A stretch of 64,000 nt of DNA from Misgurnus anguillicaudatus. Taxonomy: Eukaryota; Chordata; Actinopteri; Cypriniformes; Cobitidae. Positions within the stretch are counted from its first letter, which is position 1. The number at the start of each line of letters is the position of its first letter. The stretch spans positions 30,615,001 to 30,679,000 of the forward strand of contig NC_073361.2 in assembly GCF_027580225.2 (NCBI RefSeq), written 5' to 3'. The notes below the pieces were generated by a model. The model did no database searches. It worked only from the letters and a program-made list of their open reading frames with translations, and had not been told where the DNA came from. Positions 10,701 to 22,146 of the stretch are shown in pieces. The translations under genes were made by a program, and so were the position numbers.

Positions 10701-13700
10701 ATGTTTTATTGCACTGCAAAAAATGACTTTCTAACTTAGTATTTTTGTCTTGTTTCCGGTAGAATTATCTAAACATTCTAAAATCAAGATGAATTTTCGT
10801 GATAAGCAAAATGACCTCAGAAAAAAACTACTTTTTAGACAAAAAATATACAATTTAAGTGATCTTGTGCCTAAAACAAGCAAAAATAACAAAAATATAT
10901 ATTTTTTAAATTAAGTGTTTAAGAAAAAAGTAAACTTATTTCATGATTTTTGTCTTACCCCATTTGCAGATTTATTTGCTTGTTTTAAGCACAAATTCAC
11001 TTAAATGTTTTAATTTTTGTCTAAAAACTAGATTTATTTTTAGGTAATTTTGCTGAGGAATTACCTAAACTATTTTTTTTTGCAGTGAATTCTTACTATT
11101 TTTGTCTTGTTTTCAGTAAAAAATCAAAACATTCTTAAATTAAGATGCTTTTTCTTGATGAGCAAAACGACCCAATAAAATAAGTCTAGTTTTTACAAAA
11201 AATAACACATTTAAGTAATTTTGTGCATAAAACAGGCAAAAAAATCTGAGAAAATTTTCTTGAATTTTTCTTGAATTTAGAAAATTTTCAAGATTTTTTT
11301 GCTTACCCCATTGGGAGTTTTTTTGCGCTTGTTTCATGCACAACATCACTGAAAGGAATAGTCCATTTTCTTAAAAGAAAAATCCAGACAATCCACTCAC
11401 CACCATGTCATCCAAAATGCCGATGTCCTTCCCTGTTCAGTCGAGAAGAAACCATGCCTCCCGAGGAAAACATTGCAGGATTTTTTTCACTTCAATGGAC
11501 TTCAATGGACCCCAACACTTAACACTTAACTCAACACGTAACAGTTTTTTTCAACAGAGTTTCAAAGGACCACAAACAATCCCAAACGAGCCACAAGGGT
11601 CCCATCCAGCAAAACGACCGTCACTTTTGACAAGAAAAACAACAAATATACACTTTTAAAGCACAACTTCTCGTCTAGATCCGGTCGTCATGCGCTAGCG
11701 TGACCCCACGCAATACGTCATGACGTCAAGAGGTCACAGAGGACGAACGCGAAACTCCGCCCCAGTGTTTACAAGCGTCTTGAAAGAGCACCGTTCCTAC
11801 GTTGTTGTATGTCAACTGATACTAATTAATGTCTTTGTGTCAGTTTATTGTTTACAATGGTCCACAAATCTTTATATATGTAACACGTGACCTCCCTACG
11901 TCACTACGCATTTACTTTAGGTCGCGCTGGACCGGATCCAGACGAGAAGTTGTGGTTTAAAAGAGCACATTCTTCATTCCTCCTGTCAAAAATGACAATC
12001 TTTTTGCTAGATAAGACCCTTATGCCTCGTTTGGGATCGTTTAGAGTCCTTTGAAACTATGTTGAAAAAAAACTGTCAAGTGTTGAGTCAAGTGTTAAGT
12101 GTTGGTGTCCACTAAAGTCCATTAAAATGAGAAAAATCCTGCAATGTTTTCCTCAAAAAACATAATTTCTTCTGGACTGAACAAAGAAAGACATCAACAT
12201 TTTGGATGACATGGTGGTGAGTAAATTATCTGGATTTTTCTTTTAAGAAAATGGAATATTCCTTTAAATTTGATATTTTGGTCTAAAAACTTCTTGGGTA
12301 GTTTTGCTCAAGAAAACACATCTTCATTTAAGAATTTTTAGAGTTTTTTACAGTGTGGACGGCAGCGCTAATATTTTTATGTTATTATTTTTCTTTTGCA
12401 GTGTTTCTCTGGGAAAGGAACAACAAGAAAACAAAAGAGCCATTCAGTATACCCGACACAAGCTCGCCCAGCAGTCTGCAGTGAGTACAGTTTGATTGAC
12501 AGTCTGGTAAATATTTTACAATTGTTTTTTCCTAAAGTGACTTAGGGGCCGTGTACACCAAAGTGTTTAAACGCACTGAAAAACACCAATTGTGGGCGCT
12601 TGCCAGCTTTTCTTCCGCTATGCGCTTTGTTTGCTGTGGTACTTCTGTTTTGTTTATCAATCGTGGTACGATACGGCGATTGGTTGTTGTGGTATTTGTC
12701 CCGCCCCTCCTCCACTGTGATTGGACGGCTGAGTGAAAAGTGACATTAGCTGCGTTTCCATTACAGATTTGCTAAAAACTTTAGCGTTGTTTTGAAAATG
12801 TCGACAAAAAGTGAAATGTCCACATTTCCATTAACCGATGTTATGTGACTAAAATGTAATTTGTCCTCTCTAAAATGTAATAAGTCTTTTCAGAAACCAT
12901 GGCGGTGGGTGTGTTCGACCTCATACAGCGCCGCTCAGACCATCATGCGTATGACATTAACATATCGCGATAGCTACTTGAAATCATACAGAGCAGTCGA
13001 ATTGCGCTCACTTTTTTTTATTAATGTCATGCGCTTGTCAGTTCTTGTGACGCCACGTGAAGTTGACCACACCTCCCCTCTCTTGTCCCCCAATCAAACA
13101 TACCGCATAATATTTAAAGAATGATCATGTGACTTTTACGCACGTCAGGTGACCTATAAATGCGGAAAAAATGGTTTCTATTGCAGTTTTGCGATTTATT
13201 CCTAGTTCGGATTGCCTAAGAAGCACCTCACCCGAGCGTAAAAAACGTTTTTATTTGACAGTTTATGCAAAAGGTTTCCATTGCGTGCACTTTCTCTCGC
13301 TACTTTAATTTGCGCAATTTGTCTAACTATTTCCACTATATTGTGTCTTTCTTCATGCAGACGTTGATAATTTCTCAAGACCAGCTGAAGGAAACAGAAG
13401 CTGAACTCTCTAAAGTACAAAATCATCTGAAGGAGCTCAACCGAGCGTACAGAGCCCGACTCGCCCGCTACATGCAGGACATTACAGTATGTGCACACCT
13501 TAAACAACAGACATTACACACCCAACATCTCCTGCATATAATACAAATAAATCTCTTTCTGCAGGAGTGTGTCACAACAGTAAGTGCTGGTGATTTGGGA
13601 CACAAGCTGAAGGGGTTCGTCGAGTCAATGCTGGAGGAGATGAAAGCATCATATCGCTCCAGAGAGGAACAGCTCACTAAAGCAGTCCGAACGTCTCGCA

Positions 13701-16700
13701 AGCGCACACAGAGTCTGAACGACACATATCAGAGACTTCTCATCGCCTACAGGTGACACATTAAGACATTTAAATTGACCTTTTTGTCCACGTAGGAACT
13801 TCTGTACAAGGTTTTAACATTTAACTGAAAATTTAAGAAATTGTGCCCACACATACACAAAGGTCTTGATTGGCATTGGTAAGTCGAGGCTTTGTATCGT
13901 AGAGAGCAACGTGAGCAGATCTTGGCACACGCTTTAGATGCCGGACCACCAGAGGTCGACTTCAGTCTCCCCGGAGCCGAATTAAGAGGAGAGACGGAAA
14001 GAGAACTACAGAGACTCAGAGAGGACAAAGCCCGACTGGAGATTCGACTCAGACAGGCTCAAGAACAGGTGCGTATATGTCTCAGCGTCTGTTTTTTTTA
14101 ATGGATTAGTTCTGTTGGTTGATCATGTGTTTGGTATTTCAGATGGCTGTGTTGTCGGAGTCTCAGAGGTGAGTATAGCGTTGTTTTTCTGTTGTTTAAT
14201 GACTAATGGATTAATGAGAACTGATGGATTAATGAGAATTGATGGATTATTCATCTGCTGTTTTTAACACCCAGGGCTGGATTGACACCCGAGGCCTGGA
14301 ATGATGTTAAAAAGCAGCTCGCAGAAATAACCAACACCACACAAGTAACCAACACACCTCATCAATGTCACACAGTTGCTTCACTTTTACAAGAAGTCAT
14401 ACATAACAGTGTGAAAAAAATTAACAACACATTAAAGGTCACCTGATATGAGAAATTCACGTTTATATGAAGAGTTTGGTTCCAAAACGCAAATCCACAA
14501 ATCCATTTTGACTAATTTGGGTAAAAACATGTTTTCTTTGCCAAGAAAGTGAAACACAATTTTCTGTTACAAACTTTAACATAGCATCTTTAGGTTGTAA
14601 TAACATTAAAAATTCAAATCCATAATTTGATTTTCAAAGATTTATGATAAAAATGTATATATTTTTTTTAGCAAAATGCAATAAATCCATGACAATCAAG
14701 AAAAAAGTGGTTTTTATCTTGTCCCTTTCTTGGAATAGAAAACAAATTTTTACCGGAATTCATAAAAATGGATTTCTTCCGTTTTGGAACCAAAATCATT
14801 ATATACACGTGATTTTTTATGCTGTAAATCTATTGAATCAATATATAAATGTGCATTCATCTTTGCCATGTTATATTCATTTAGTAGACTAGTGGTATAA
14901 AAATAAACATTAACATAATTACGGCTGGGCGATATATATCGAGGGATTCTCATGCGTGTTTTATCAGTAAAGCCGGTTCGTTGATTAAGTAGTAAACAAG
15001 CTGGGCCATTTCAGAAAATGACAGAGGCACAAGCGTTTGCTGACTAGTGTTGCCAGATCTTGCACTAAAAAAAAACAGAAAACAAGAAAAATCAAATAAT
15101 AAACCGAAATAAATCCTAAATGCTTTACCTCAAAGATCAAATATTGGGAAGGGCACCCTCACACTTTATTAACACCAAAAATTTGATCACTTCATGAGCC
15201 AAAAGCCATAAACGGTTAAGCGCCAAAACGGTATTTACGCAAAAAAGACGAGGACCTGGCAACACTGCAAGGTCGCGCGCTCCGCGCTGTGAAGCAGCCT
15301 CACAAAAGCGTAAAATACACAACGCCAAAACAGAGGTTTATTGCAAAACACAGTGCTGTTATTATTTTGGTCAAAGCTGTGAGTGTTAAGCACGCGAGAC
15401 GGCATTGCTATGGTTATTTCTGTGTCAATCATCACATTTTCGGCAGTGAGTCTTGTTCCGTACAGACATGAAACAAATATTTAGGGGATTCACTCCCGCA
15501 TTTTAATGCGGTTGTCACTCCAGAAAGTTTGCAGTGTGTACGAGACCATTATGTCATTAATGAAAACACTTACTTTGTCATATTAAGAACACTGTCATTG
15601 CTGCTGTTATCCATGGGACCAAAACTTTTTTCATAGCGATCAGTTGTAAAATATTTTGGTCCTGCTCGATTTTCGTTGACTTCAAGTAAAATAATGGTAT
15701 GTTTTATAAGATCCGCTGGGGTCAGTGTGTTAGCATGACAGAAGCTTGATGCTGTCGTGTGAGAACAAACAGACGACATTTTTCCTTCTCCCGAGTGCCT
15801 CCCGTGTAAATTATTAGATTTTGATGGCTTACGTTTCTTCCCCGCCACAAAAAAACACCACAGGTTTATCAATGCCATCAATGTATTATTTTGTTTTTGT
15901 TTGTTTGTTGATCATGAAGTACAAAGTAGATGAGGAAAACTAAGATTCTGTGTGTATTCAAAGCGGCACCATTATTGTTTAGAATGCGTGGAATGGTGAG
16001 CTGTGATTGGTTGAGCGGATTTATTGCATTCTGCAGAGAAGGAGGAGTGGCGTTTGTCGTGGTTTGGAAAAAAGGGAGAAAAGATGACAGAACAACACAG
16101 CGGATATCTGATCTTGCGTAAAATTAAGAATTTACTTTTTAATACTGACCTGATACAATACTGATTTTGACGGTAACACATTTTCTTAAATGCCGTTCAT
16201 TGCGTTTTGTAACCAAACTCTTCATATGTAGTTTGAACATAATTGTGTGTTGCCTCACTGCAAAAAAATGACTTTCTTACTTAGTGTTTTTGTCTTGTTT
16301 TTAGTAAAAATATCTAAAAGAATTCTTAAATTAAGATGCTTTTTCTTGATGAGCAAAATGACCAAGGAAAATAAGTCTAGTTTTTTAATAAAAAATATAC
16401 AATTTAAGCGAATTTGTGCTTAAAACAAGCAAAAAAATCTGCCAATGGAATAAGATAAATTTTCTTGAATTAAGTGTTTATTTCAAGACATTTTTTCTTG
16501 CTTTAAGCATTAATTTACTTAAAATGTATATTTTTTGTCTAAAAACTTATTTTCCTAGGTCATTTTGTTCATCAAGAAAATAAATCTTAATTTAAATCTT
16601 TTTAGATATTTTTACTAAAAACAAGACAAAAACACTAAGTAAGAAAGTCATTTTTTTGCAGTGAGGCAACACACAATTATGTTCAAACTACATTTGAAGA

Positions 16701-17749
16701 GTTTGGTTAGAAAATAAGTCTAGTTTTAGACCAAAAATATCAAATTTAAGTGATTTTGTGGATAAAACAAGCAAAAAATCTGCCATTGGGGTAAGCAAAT
16801 TGTTTTTGAATTCAGTGTTTAAGAAAAATGTTAAAGATTTTTTTGCTTGTTTTATGCACAAAATCACTTAAATTTGATATTTTTGGTCTAAAAACTAGAC
16901 TTATTTTCTTGGATCATTTTGTTCATCAAGAAAAACCATCTTAATTTAAGAATTGTTTGTTATTTTTACTGAAAACAAGACAAAAATACTAAGACATTTT
17001 TTTCTTGAAAATATTTTTTTGCATTGTGTCTATGTACACAACCACATTTTAATGTGAAATAAAATAAGGTTATGTTTTTGGATAGGATAACAGTAATGGG
17101 GGGGGGGGGGGGGTTAAGCAGCAGCTCATTTGCATTTAAAAAAAAACAAAACCAGCACTATTTTCCTGCACAACCAAAAGTGGCCATTTTCTAAATGGTA
17201 TCTGGAGTATTTGGACCTGAAACTTCACAGAAACATTCTGGGGACTAATATTACATCTTCAAAAATTACCATATTAGGTGACGTTTAAGCAAAAGAGACA
17301 CCAGTGTTACCATCTCAAGAAATAGTTTCAATATATTCACACTAACACCAAACCTATATGACTGTTGTGGAGCACAAAAGTAATTATTTTTCAGAAGCAA
17401 AAGTTTATCATACAATGAAAGTGAATTGGTATCATTTTAATAGGAAGCTCAAGAGAGAGAGCGGGCCCAGCTCATCGCCCGTGCAGCGGTCGCTGAAGAG
17501 CAGTTGTCTGAGCTGAAGGAGTATGTTGACAACCACCTGGGCAGGTATTTCAATACGCACCTGTGTTATTAAAATATTTAGCGATGCGGCAGGTGATCCT
17601 CAGGTGTGGCGTCTTTGTGCAGGTATAAGCTGGAGATAACGCGACTGCGCAGGCGGCTGGGATCAAAAGATGGAAGGTCAAATAGTGCTGGAGTCTTTAA
17701 GCCCCACCCTCTCCATACATCAATCAAAAACAGCAGTTGTGAGATATAA
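7720..17749 (+). CDS. ccdc78: CCDC78, coiled-coil domain-containing protein 78
   Basis: Fourteen exons join in frame: 7720-7800, 9279-9410, 9763-9849, 9933-10259, 10368-10400, 10508-10590, 12402-12480, 13361-13486, 13565-13752, 13903-14068, 14143-14168, 14275-14344, 17444-17544, 17623-17749. They give about 541 residues; human CCDC78 is about 440. Recognition rests on ISKNLVDVQI...YEAEIFELK, the SYRSREEQLTKA block and RLLIAYR, all of which have close counterparts in human CCDC78. The protein is almost wholly coiled coil (Glu/Lys/Arg/Gln rich). CCDC78 is a deuterosome-associated protein needed for centriole amplification in multiciliated cells. The start is one of several clustered in-frame ATGs (7720, 7723, 7726, 7729, 7738); a stop at 7681-7683 closes the frame upstream. 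The donor after exon 4 (AGA/gtcagg) is weak. Without it, the frame ends nine residues later at TGA 10290-10292. The terminal exon is less certain than the rest. Confidence 0.92.
7801..9278. mobile_element. ccdc78 intron 1: TA-MITE cluster
   Basis: Positions 7890-8145 are a palindromic MITE with CATTGTAAAAAATAC and TATTTTTTTACAGTG ends, flanked on both sides by TA; the arms include GCAGCAAAGTA. Positions 8198-8884 hold two merged fragments of the CACTGC-type MITE, the right one ending GCAGTG then TA. Positions 8889 to about 9083 are the left part of a third copy. Positions 9084-9278 are unremarkable; GGGTTxxxxCCCAAC-like words near 9160-9210 suggest another decayed repeat. Confidence 0.75.
9461..9692. 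mobile_element. TTAA-bounded MITE in ccdc78 intron 2 (AGGTGCAGTGTG family)
   Basis: It is flanked by TTAA at 9457-9460 and 9693-9696. The start AGGTCCACTGTGTAGAC and end GTTACAGTGTGCACCT are inverse-related. The interior carries GCCGC(C)ACAGGACAAACATG and AGCTACGGTAG, shared with copies at 36900-37647 and 63126-63501. It occupies most of the intron between exons 2 and 3. Confidence 0.85.
10591..12401. mobile_element. ccdc78 intron 6: two CACTGC MITEs, one split by a 910-base TTAA palindrome
   Basis: Copy one is 10712-11087 (CACTGC to GCAGTG). Copy two begins at 11088 without its extreme left end and finishes at 12355 (ACAGTG). It is interrupted by 11354-12263, a long palindrome starting AGGAATAGTCCATTTTC and ending GAAAATGGAATATTCCT. 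The right flank is TTAA (12264-12267). The left flank is TGAA (11350-11353), one change from TTAA. Rejoining the flanks restores the CACTTAAATTTGATATTT block seen in intact MITE copies, which proves an insertion. Confidence 0.88.
12542..13330. repeat. ccdc78 intron 7: GCGTTTCCATT-type repeat and a GGGGCCGTGTACACC fragment
   Basis: Positions 12544-12736 carry GGGGCCGTGTACACCAAAG and look like one end of a separate dispersed repeat. From 12752 a second repeat begins GCTGCGTTTCCATTAC. It contains inverted TTTCCATTGC(A/G) words and ends around 13300-13330, only 30-60 bases before the exon 8 acceptor. Related segments recur at 18787-20420 and near 51600-51720. The + strand ORF inside it (12861-13124) is not convincing as coding. 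Confidence 0.55.
14436..17284. mobile_element. Composite TTAA-bounded element filling ccdc78 intron 12
   Basis: TTAA at 14432-14435 and 17285-17288 bounds a 2.85 kb block whose ends are inverse-related (AGGTCACCTGATATG and CATATTAGGTGACGT). Inside are: the inverted GGTTCCAAAACG pair at about 14480 and 14787; a segment starting GGCTGGGCGATATA near 14925; an exon-like antisense ORF (15574-15881); a complete CACTGC MITE at 16256-16663; a partial MITE at about 16704-17028; and a run of 16 G at 17098-17113. Whether the outer TTAA ends belong to one element or to two decayed neighbours is not settled by the sequence alone. Confidence 0.6.
15574..15881 (-). pseudogene. Exon-like antisense ORF carried inside the intron 12 element
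   Basis: A 103-codon reading frame runs from ATG at 15881 towards lower coordinates on the - strand. Its last codons run into a consensus splice donor, ACAAA/GTAAGTG, so the apparent stop is intronic. The translation (for example LTPADLIKHTIILLEVNENR and KYFTTDRYEKSF) reads like real protein rather than repeat translation, but I do not recognise the family. It lies antisense within a ccdc78 intron and inside transposon-derived sequence. It could be a fragment of an autonomous transposon gene or a host exon captured by a MITE. Confidence 0.35.
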
Positions 17750-18190
17750 TACAAGAGTTCACCAGCTCCGCCTTTCCATGAATTAATCACAAATGGAAGT
17801 TACACAAGCAGTACACAAACCCCTCCACAAATCACTCGAAAACAACATGGACAAAAAACACTAAAACATAAATAGTAGTAAAATAATATTGTTGATAAGC
17901 TAATGAAAACAAGTATAAACAGACCATTAATAAATCTAACTGTGATTATGCTTTTTGCCGTTATTTATGTGGGAATATTAGGATATCACAAAATCTGATA
18001 TCAGATGAGGAGCTTCCAGGTTTCTGATATCTTAAACAGATCTGCTGACAGAAGTAAAGTGTCAGGCATTATTTTTGTGAGGTTGTTTTTAAGGCAGCAC
18101 AAGACTATTTATACTAAATAATCAATCTAGTGTTTTCCTTACTTGGCTAAAAGGATCTGCTAAATGTAAACGTGAATAAATAAATAGTTT
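17750..18190 (+). other. ccdc78: ccdc78 3' UTR with candidate poly(A) signals
   Basis: Sequence after the TAA at 17747-17749 is AT-rich. AATAAA occurs at 17929-17934 and 18175-18180, the latter within a short tail (GGATCTGCTAAATGTAAA) that resembles the 3' end of tRNA-derived SINEs. Either could end the message. Confidence 0.45.
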
Positions 18191-18786
18191 AAGTAAAAGT
18201 TGAAGAGCAAGATTTTCACCTGATTTTCACTTTACTGATGTTGTTTTGAATGTAAACATCTTTATCAGCTGTCTCTTCACGTCTGTTTATTGATTTGCAT
18301 CTCTTCAGAACGACTTTAAATTGAAGTGTTTTTAGATGGGTATCAGCTTTTTGTTGTATATGTAAACACAGTCTGATGGATAATTAACATTTTACCCAAC
18401 TGTGTATTCAGTTTGATTTTTATTTAGTTTTTATTTATTACTATCGCTAATTCAAATGAAAAAGCTGAGCATCACTTCACGCTGCTGATGCTGTGTTTTT
18501 TTTTTTATAAACCTGTGTGTTATTGAATTTGCTCTTCATGAGAAACTATGTGTGGAATGTTTAAATAGCTTATGTCAATTTTATGGCCTCCAGGATTGAA
18601 TCTGCCTGACAATTCAATGTTTGACGGTTTCGAGTAATTTCGTTACAGAGCATGTAGTTCACACACATGGTTTTTCTCAGAAACATACATGTTAAAACAG
18701 AGACTTAAATTATTTGAATCTGGGATAGTAAACCACATGGGATATAAACAAACATTTTCTGAATAGACTTTTTTTCCAATCTGACA
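18191..18786. other. AT-rich intergenic sequence
   Basis: I found no ORF, repeat boundary or motif here that I can support. Confidence 0.5.
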
Positions 18787-20420
18787 TGGTTTCCATTAAA
18801 GTTTTGCGCAAAACTTTAGCAATATTTTTTAAATGTTGATAAAAACCTAATGCAAAATGACAGCGTTTTCAGATTGATCTCACCAGAATTTGTACATATT
18901 ACCAAATAAATTGTACAAAAAGTACAGAAACGATTTCCAAACACTGCCCCAATCTCAACATCACACGGGCAAAAGCAAATCGTGCAAAAATGTACAAATG
19001 TGGTGTGAAAGACATGAATTAGCCAGCTTGTAAAATATGTACTAATTTCCATGAGATAGCGTTGACATTTCCATTAACGTTTTTATGCGGTTAAAGCGTA
19101 ATTTTTATTAATTCTTTCCCCGCCAGTGTTTTCTAAAAAAGTTGCTAGCCAGCCCAGCATTTTTCATGATTTTCATAAAAGTTTAATGGCTTCCTCTTTA
19201 AATGTATGAACATACAATATATCAAATAAAAAGAACAGACCCTCTGCTTAAAAAAAAAAAACGTTTCATCTTACCTTAATTATTTCTCTTTTTATCACCT
19301 CTCAAATATGGGTACGTTTCTTCAAAAATTCCAAATTTTCAGCAAAAAGCTGAGATAATTGCATTTTTGTGAAGGACTTTTGATAGAAATCAGATTCAGA
19401 GCAATCCTCAAAACATACACGGACATACAGATGTTTGCCCTAGGGCGATACTTCCGGGTTTTATAAGTTGCGATAATAGCGGTATTACGGATTGCCGGAA
19501 ATACTCGTCGTTTTCAGGGAAGCGTTTTTTCTTAAATGACAATTTAACTCGTCAATGGCAGGGAAAGAGTTAACGAAAATCATATATGACATCAAAATAC
19601 TGTGAGAGTGATTCAAAAGCACACAGAGCTGTCGACTCTCAAATTGTTCCTCGTGGTATTTTTATGTCATATTTGATACATTTTTAGAATAACTAATTTC
19701 GTAAATTACACTTTAACCACATAATATTACATTATAATAACGTGACTTTTACACAGGTCAGATAACCTGTAAATGCAAAAAAACTAGGTGTGCACTGACC
19801 AGTCGCGCACTGGCATGAAGCAGTGCATGCCGGTTAGAAATTTTGTGCTGGCGGCGACGGCATCTGACTGTGACGTATGGCATCAAAGTACCACGAGAGC
19901 GTTTCAAGAGAAGCCGGGTACTGATGACGAAACGGCTCTTTGTGATTGGTCGCCTCACTGATGAGAACGATCACGTGCGTTTCATGTTTAATCCAACCTT
20001 AAGTTCCACTAATTAACAGGTAAAACTCCTTAATATAACCTTAATATGTTATATTTTAGCATAAATAGCAATTAAAATATTCAATATAAAGGGTTTGTGA
20101 TTTCAACTTTTATTTAAAGATTTATTTTTTGACAAATTCACCTTCCAATTTACTTCATTCGTAATTAAAAAAGGAAACACGGAGCACACTTCACTACGGC
20201 AACAGCAGGTGTCCGACTTCGTCTTCAACTCCCTCACTGATCAGTCTGCCGCATGAAATCAAACACATCTACTGTTTCCATTGCAGTTTTGCGATATTTT
20301 CCCTTTTCACAAACCACCAATGTTAAAACATTTTTGCGATATATGGGAGTTTTTGCGAAATTTACGTGTTTCTATTGGCTGTATTTCAATTTGTGCAATT
20401 TAAAGGGTAATGGAAATGCG
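18787..20420. mobile_element. Large TTTCCATT-type repeat with a nested TTAA element
   Basis: The outer repeat starts near 18787 (GGTTTCCATTAAAGTTTTGC) and ends near 20420 (GGGTAATGGAAATGCGTC), the same family as ccdc78 intron 7. Nested at 19112-19569 is an element with TTCTTTCCCCGCCAGTG and CAATGGCAGGGAAAGAG ends and TTAA on both sides (19108-19111, 19570-19573). A second unrelated insert from about 19788 to 20230 (GGTGTGCACTGACCAGTCGC onwards) is GC-richer; its limits are unclear. Confidence 0.65.
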
Positions 20421-22146
20421 TCTAATGACTTATGAAAAAATATTTTTACTCGCCAATGTTTTTTTTAAAAACAAGTAATGTAGATTAAAGATTTATTAGA
20501 TTCGTGCCTTTATTTGTCTCGCACAAATATAAAACTCGCTGTGAAATGATATCAACAAAATGCTTGTCTTTACTTTCAAAAGAAAACTTTAAAATAATCA
20601 GATTCGCATTGTGGTTTAATGATTATCTTCGTATTTACTTGGTGTTCAATAAAATGACGAAACTTTTGTTTGGATGGCTAAAAGGTGAAGTTACAACATA
20701 AAACGTAGGCTACCATAAAAATAAAATAAAACTTTTGCCTTTCTTACAAAACTGAGAGAGTAAAATCTCAAACGTAATGCCATACTTCAGTTTCAATCAA
20801 AGTATCCAAACATAAACTAAAGTAAAATGCTGCAGGATAAACTGGGAAGCGTGTTATTAAGAAAAAAGGACATAGATTATCCACAGAAAGAGAGGGAGAG
20901 AGTTGAGGGCCGTAGGATTTGTCAGATAAAGGAAAGTGTTTGGGAAACGGCCTTCAGACTGAGAGCCTATGAGCGCCTCTTTCATGAAGCATAAAAAACA
21001 TCCAGATTATGCGTATGGGAAACGGTCTGTAGTGAGTACAGTGGCCCCTGAACTCCTGGGAAAGGAGCAGGCGTGGGGAGGGGGGCAAAGGGGGTAATTG
21101 GTGAGAGGCTTTCGGGGGGTTGGCCGGCCGGTCGACTGTGTGCCAGCTCACACTGGGTGGCAGCCGCACAGCCACGTTGACATCATGAGAACATAAAAAC
21201 CAAAGAGAAGGAGAAAGAAAGACTTATTGAGGGATGAAGAAATGGTTTGCAGATGAAAGCAGGTTCAGCGGTGTCATTCGGGCATTATTTTACTCCGAGC
21301 AGACTATAATATTTAAACAGGAATCAATATAATAAATAATATATTACGTTATAAATTAGATTTATCTTTTACTTCTACACCCCAAAAATCTTTCATATAT
21401 AGTGATCCATTTCTGGTTCTTTTCATTTTTGAGAATCTCTAGTGCATTAGAAAGGTTGAATATAAATTGATAATCTATAAAGTATATAACACATATATAA
21501 ACAAGCAAACATGTCTGTGTAGTAGTTTACGTCATGGTTTAAATTTACAGCGATCATTCATGAATCGCCAGCTGTCTGAAGCCTTAGTGATGGCGAGATG
21601 TGTTTGGAATGTGTGTTGGATACGACCAACAGTGGGAAAACCTGGAATGCCGTTTTCCTCCTGGGAATCTATGCGGCTCAAACAGTTACGTACCTGCACA
21701 CAGTCTGTATATATAACACCTGCTGTGACCTTTTGTGTTAATCTGAGTATTGGCTTGATCTATAGGTGTATGTGTGTAAGTTAAGTGGACCGGTCGTGTG
21801 AGCAGCAGTAATTCATGAGAACAGACCGGCGGTGTTGGTAAAGGGGGGGTGTCAATAGTGAAGGAATGTGGGGTGCGTGAGAGAGGAATTTCAGTGGGGA
21901 GAGATTTCAATTCCATTGTCAAAATTAATGATTGTGTGAATTTGGTCCATATGAACATTTCAATGAACGACAGCCTGCAGATTTGGTCTTAAACCTGTTT
22001 TTACATGGTCATTATTTTATTTCATTACATTGTTCTGCTTACTTTTATAGTTCCTATATGCACATGCAACAGAAATTAGTTATATAAACAGAGAATTTAT
22101 GAATTTGGTCTATGAAAGTTTAAAAGCTAGTTTGACCATCTAATTA
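20421..22146. other. Intergenic sequence with a unique GC-richer block
   Basis: No gene is seen. Positions 20820-21240 are less AT-rich than their surroundings, are not palindromic and do not resemble other repeats in the window. They include purine-rich GAGAGGGAGAGAG and G-rich runs. The stretch 21241-22146 is AT-rich with no feature I can support. Confidence 0.5.
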
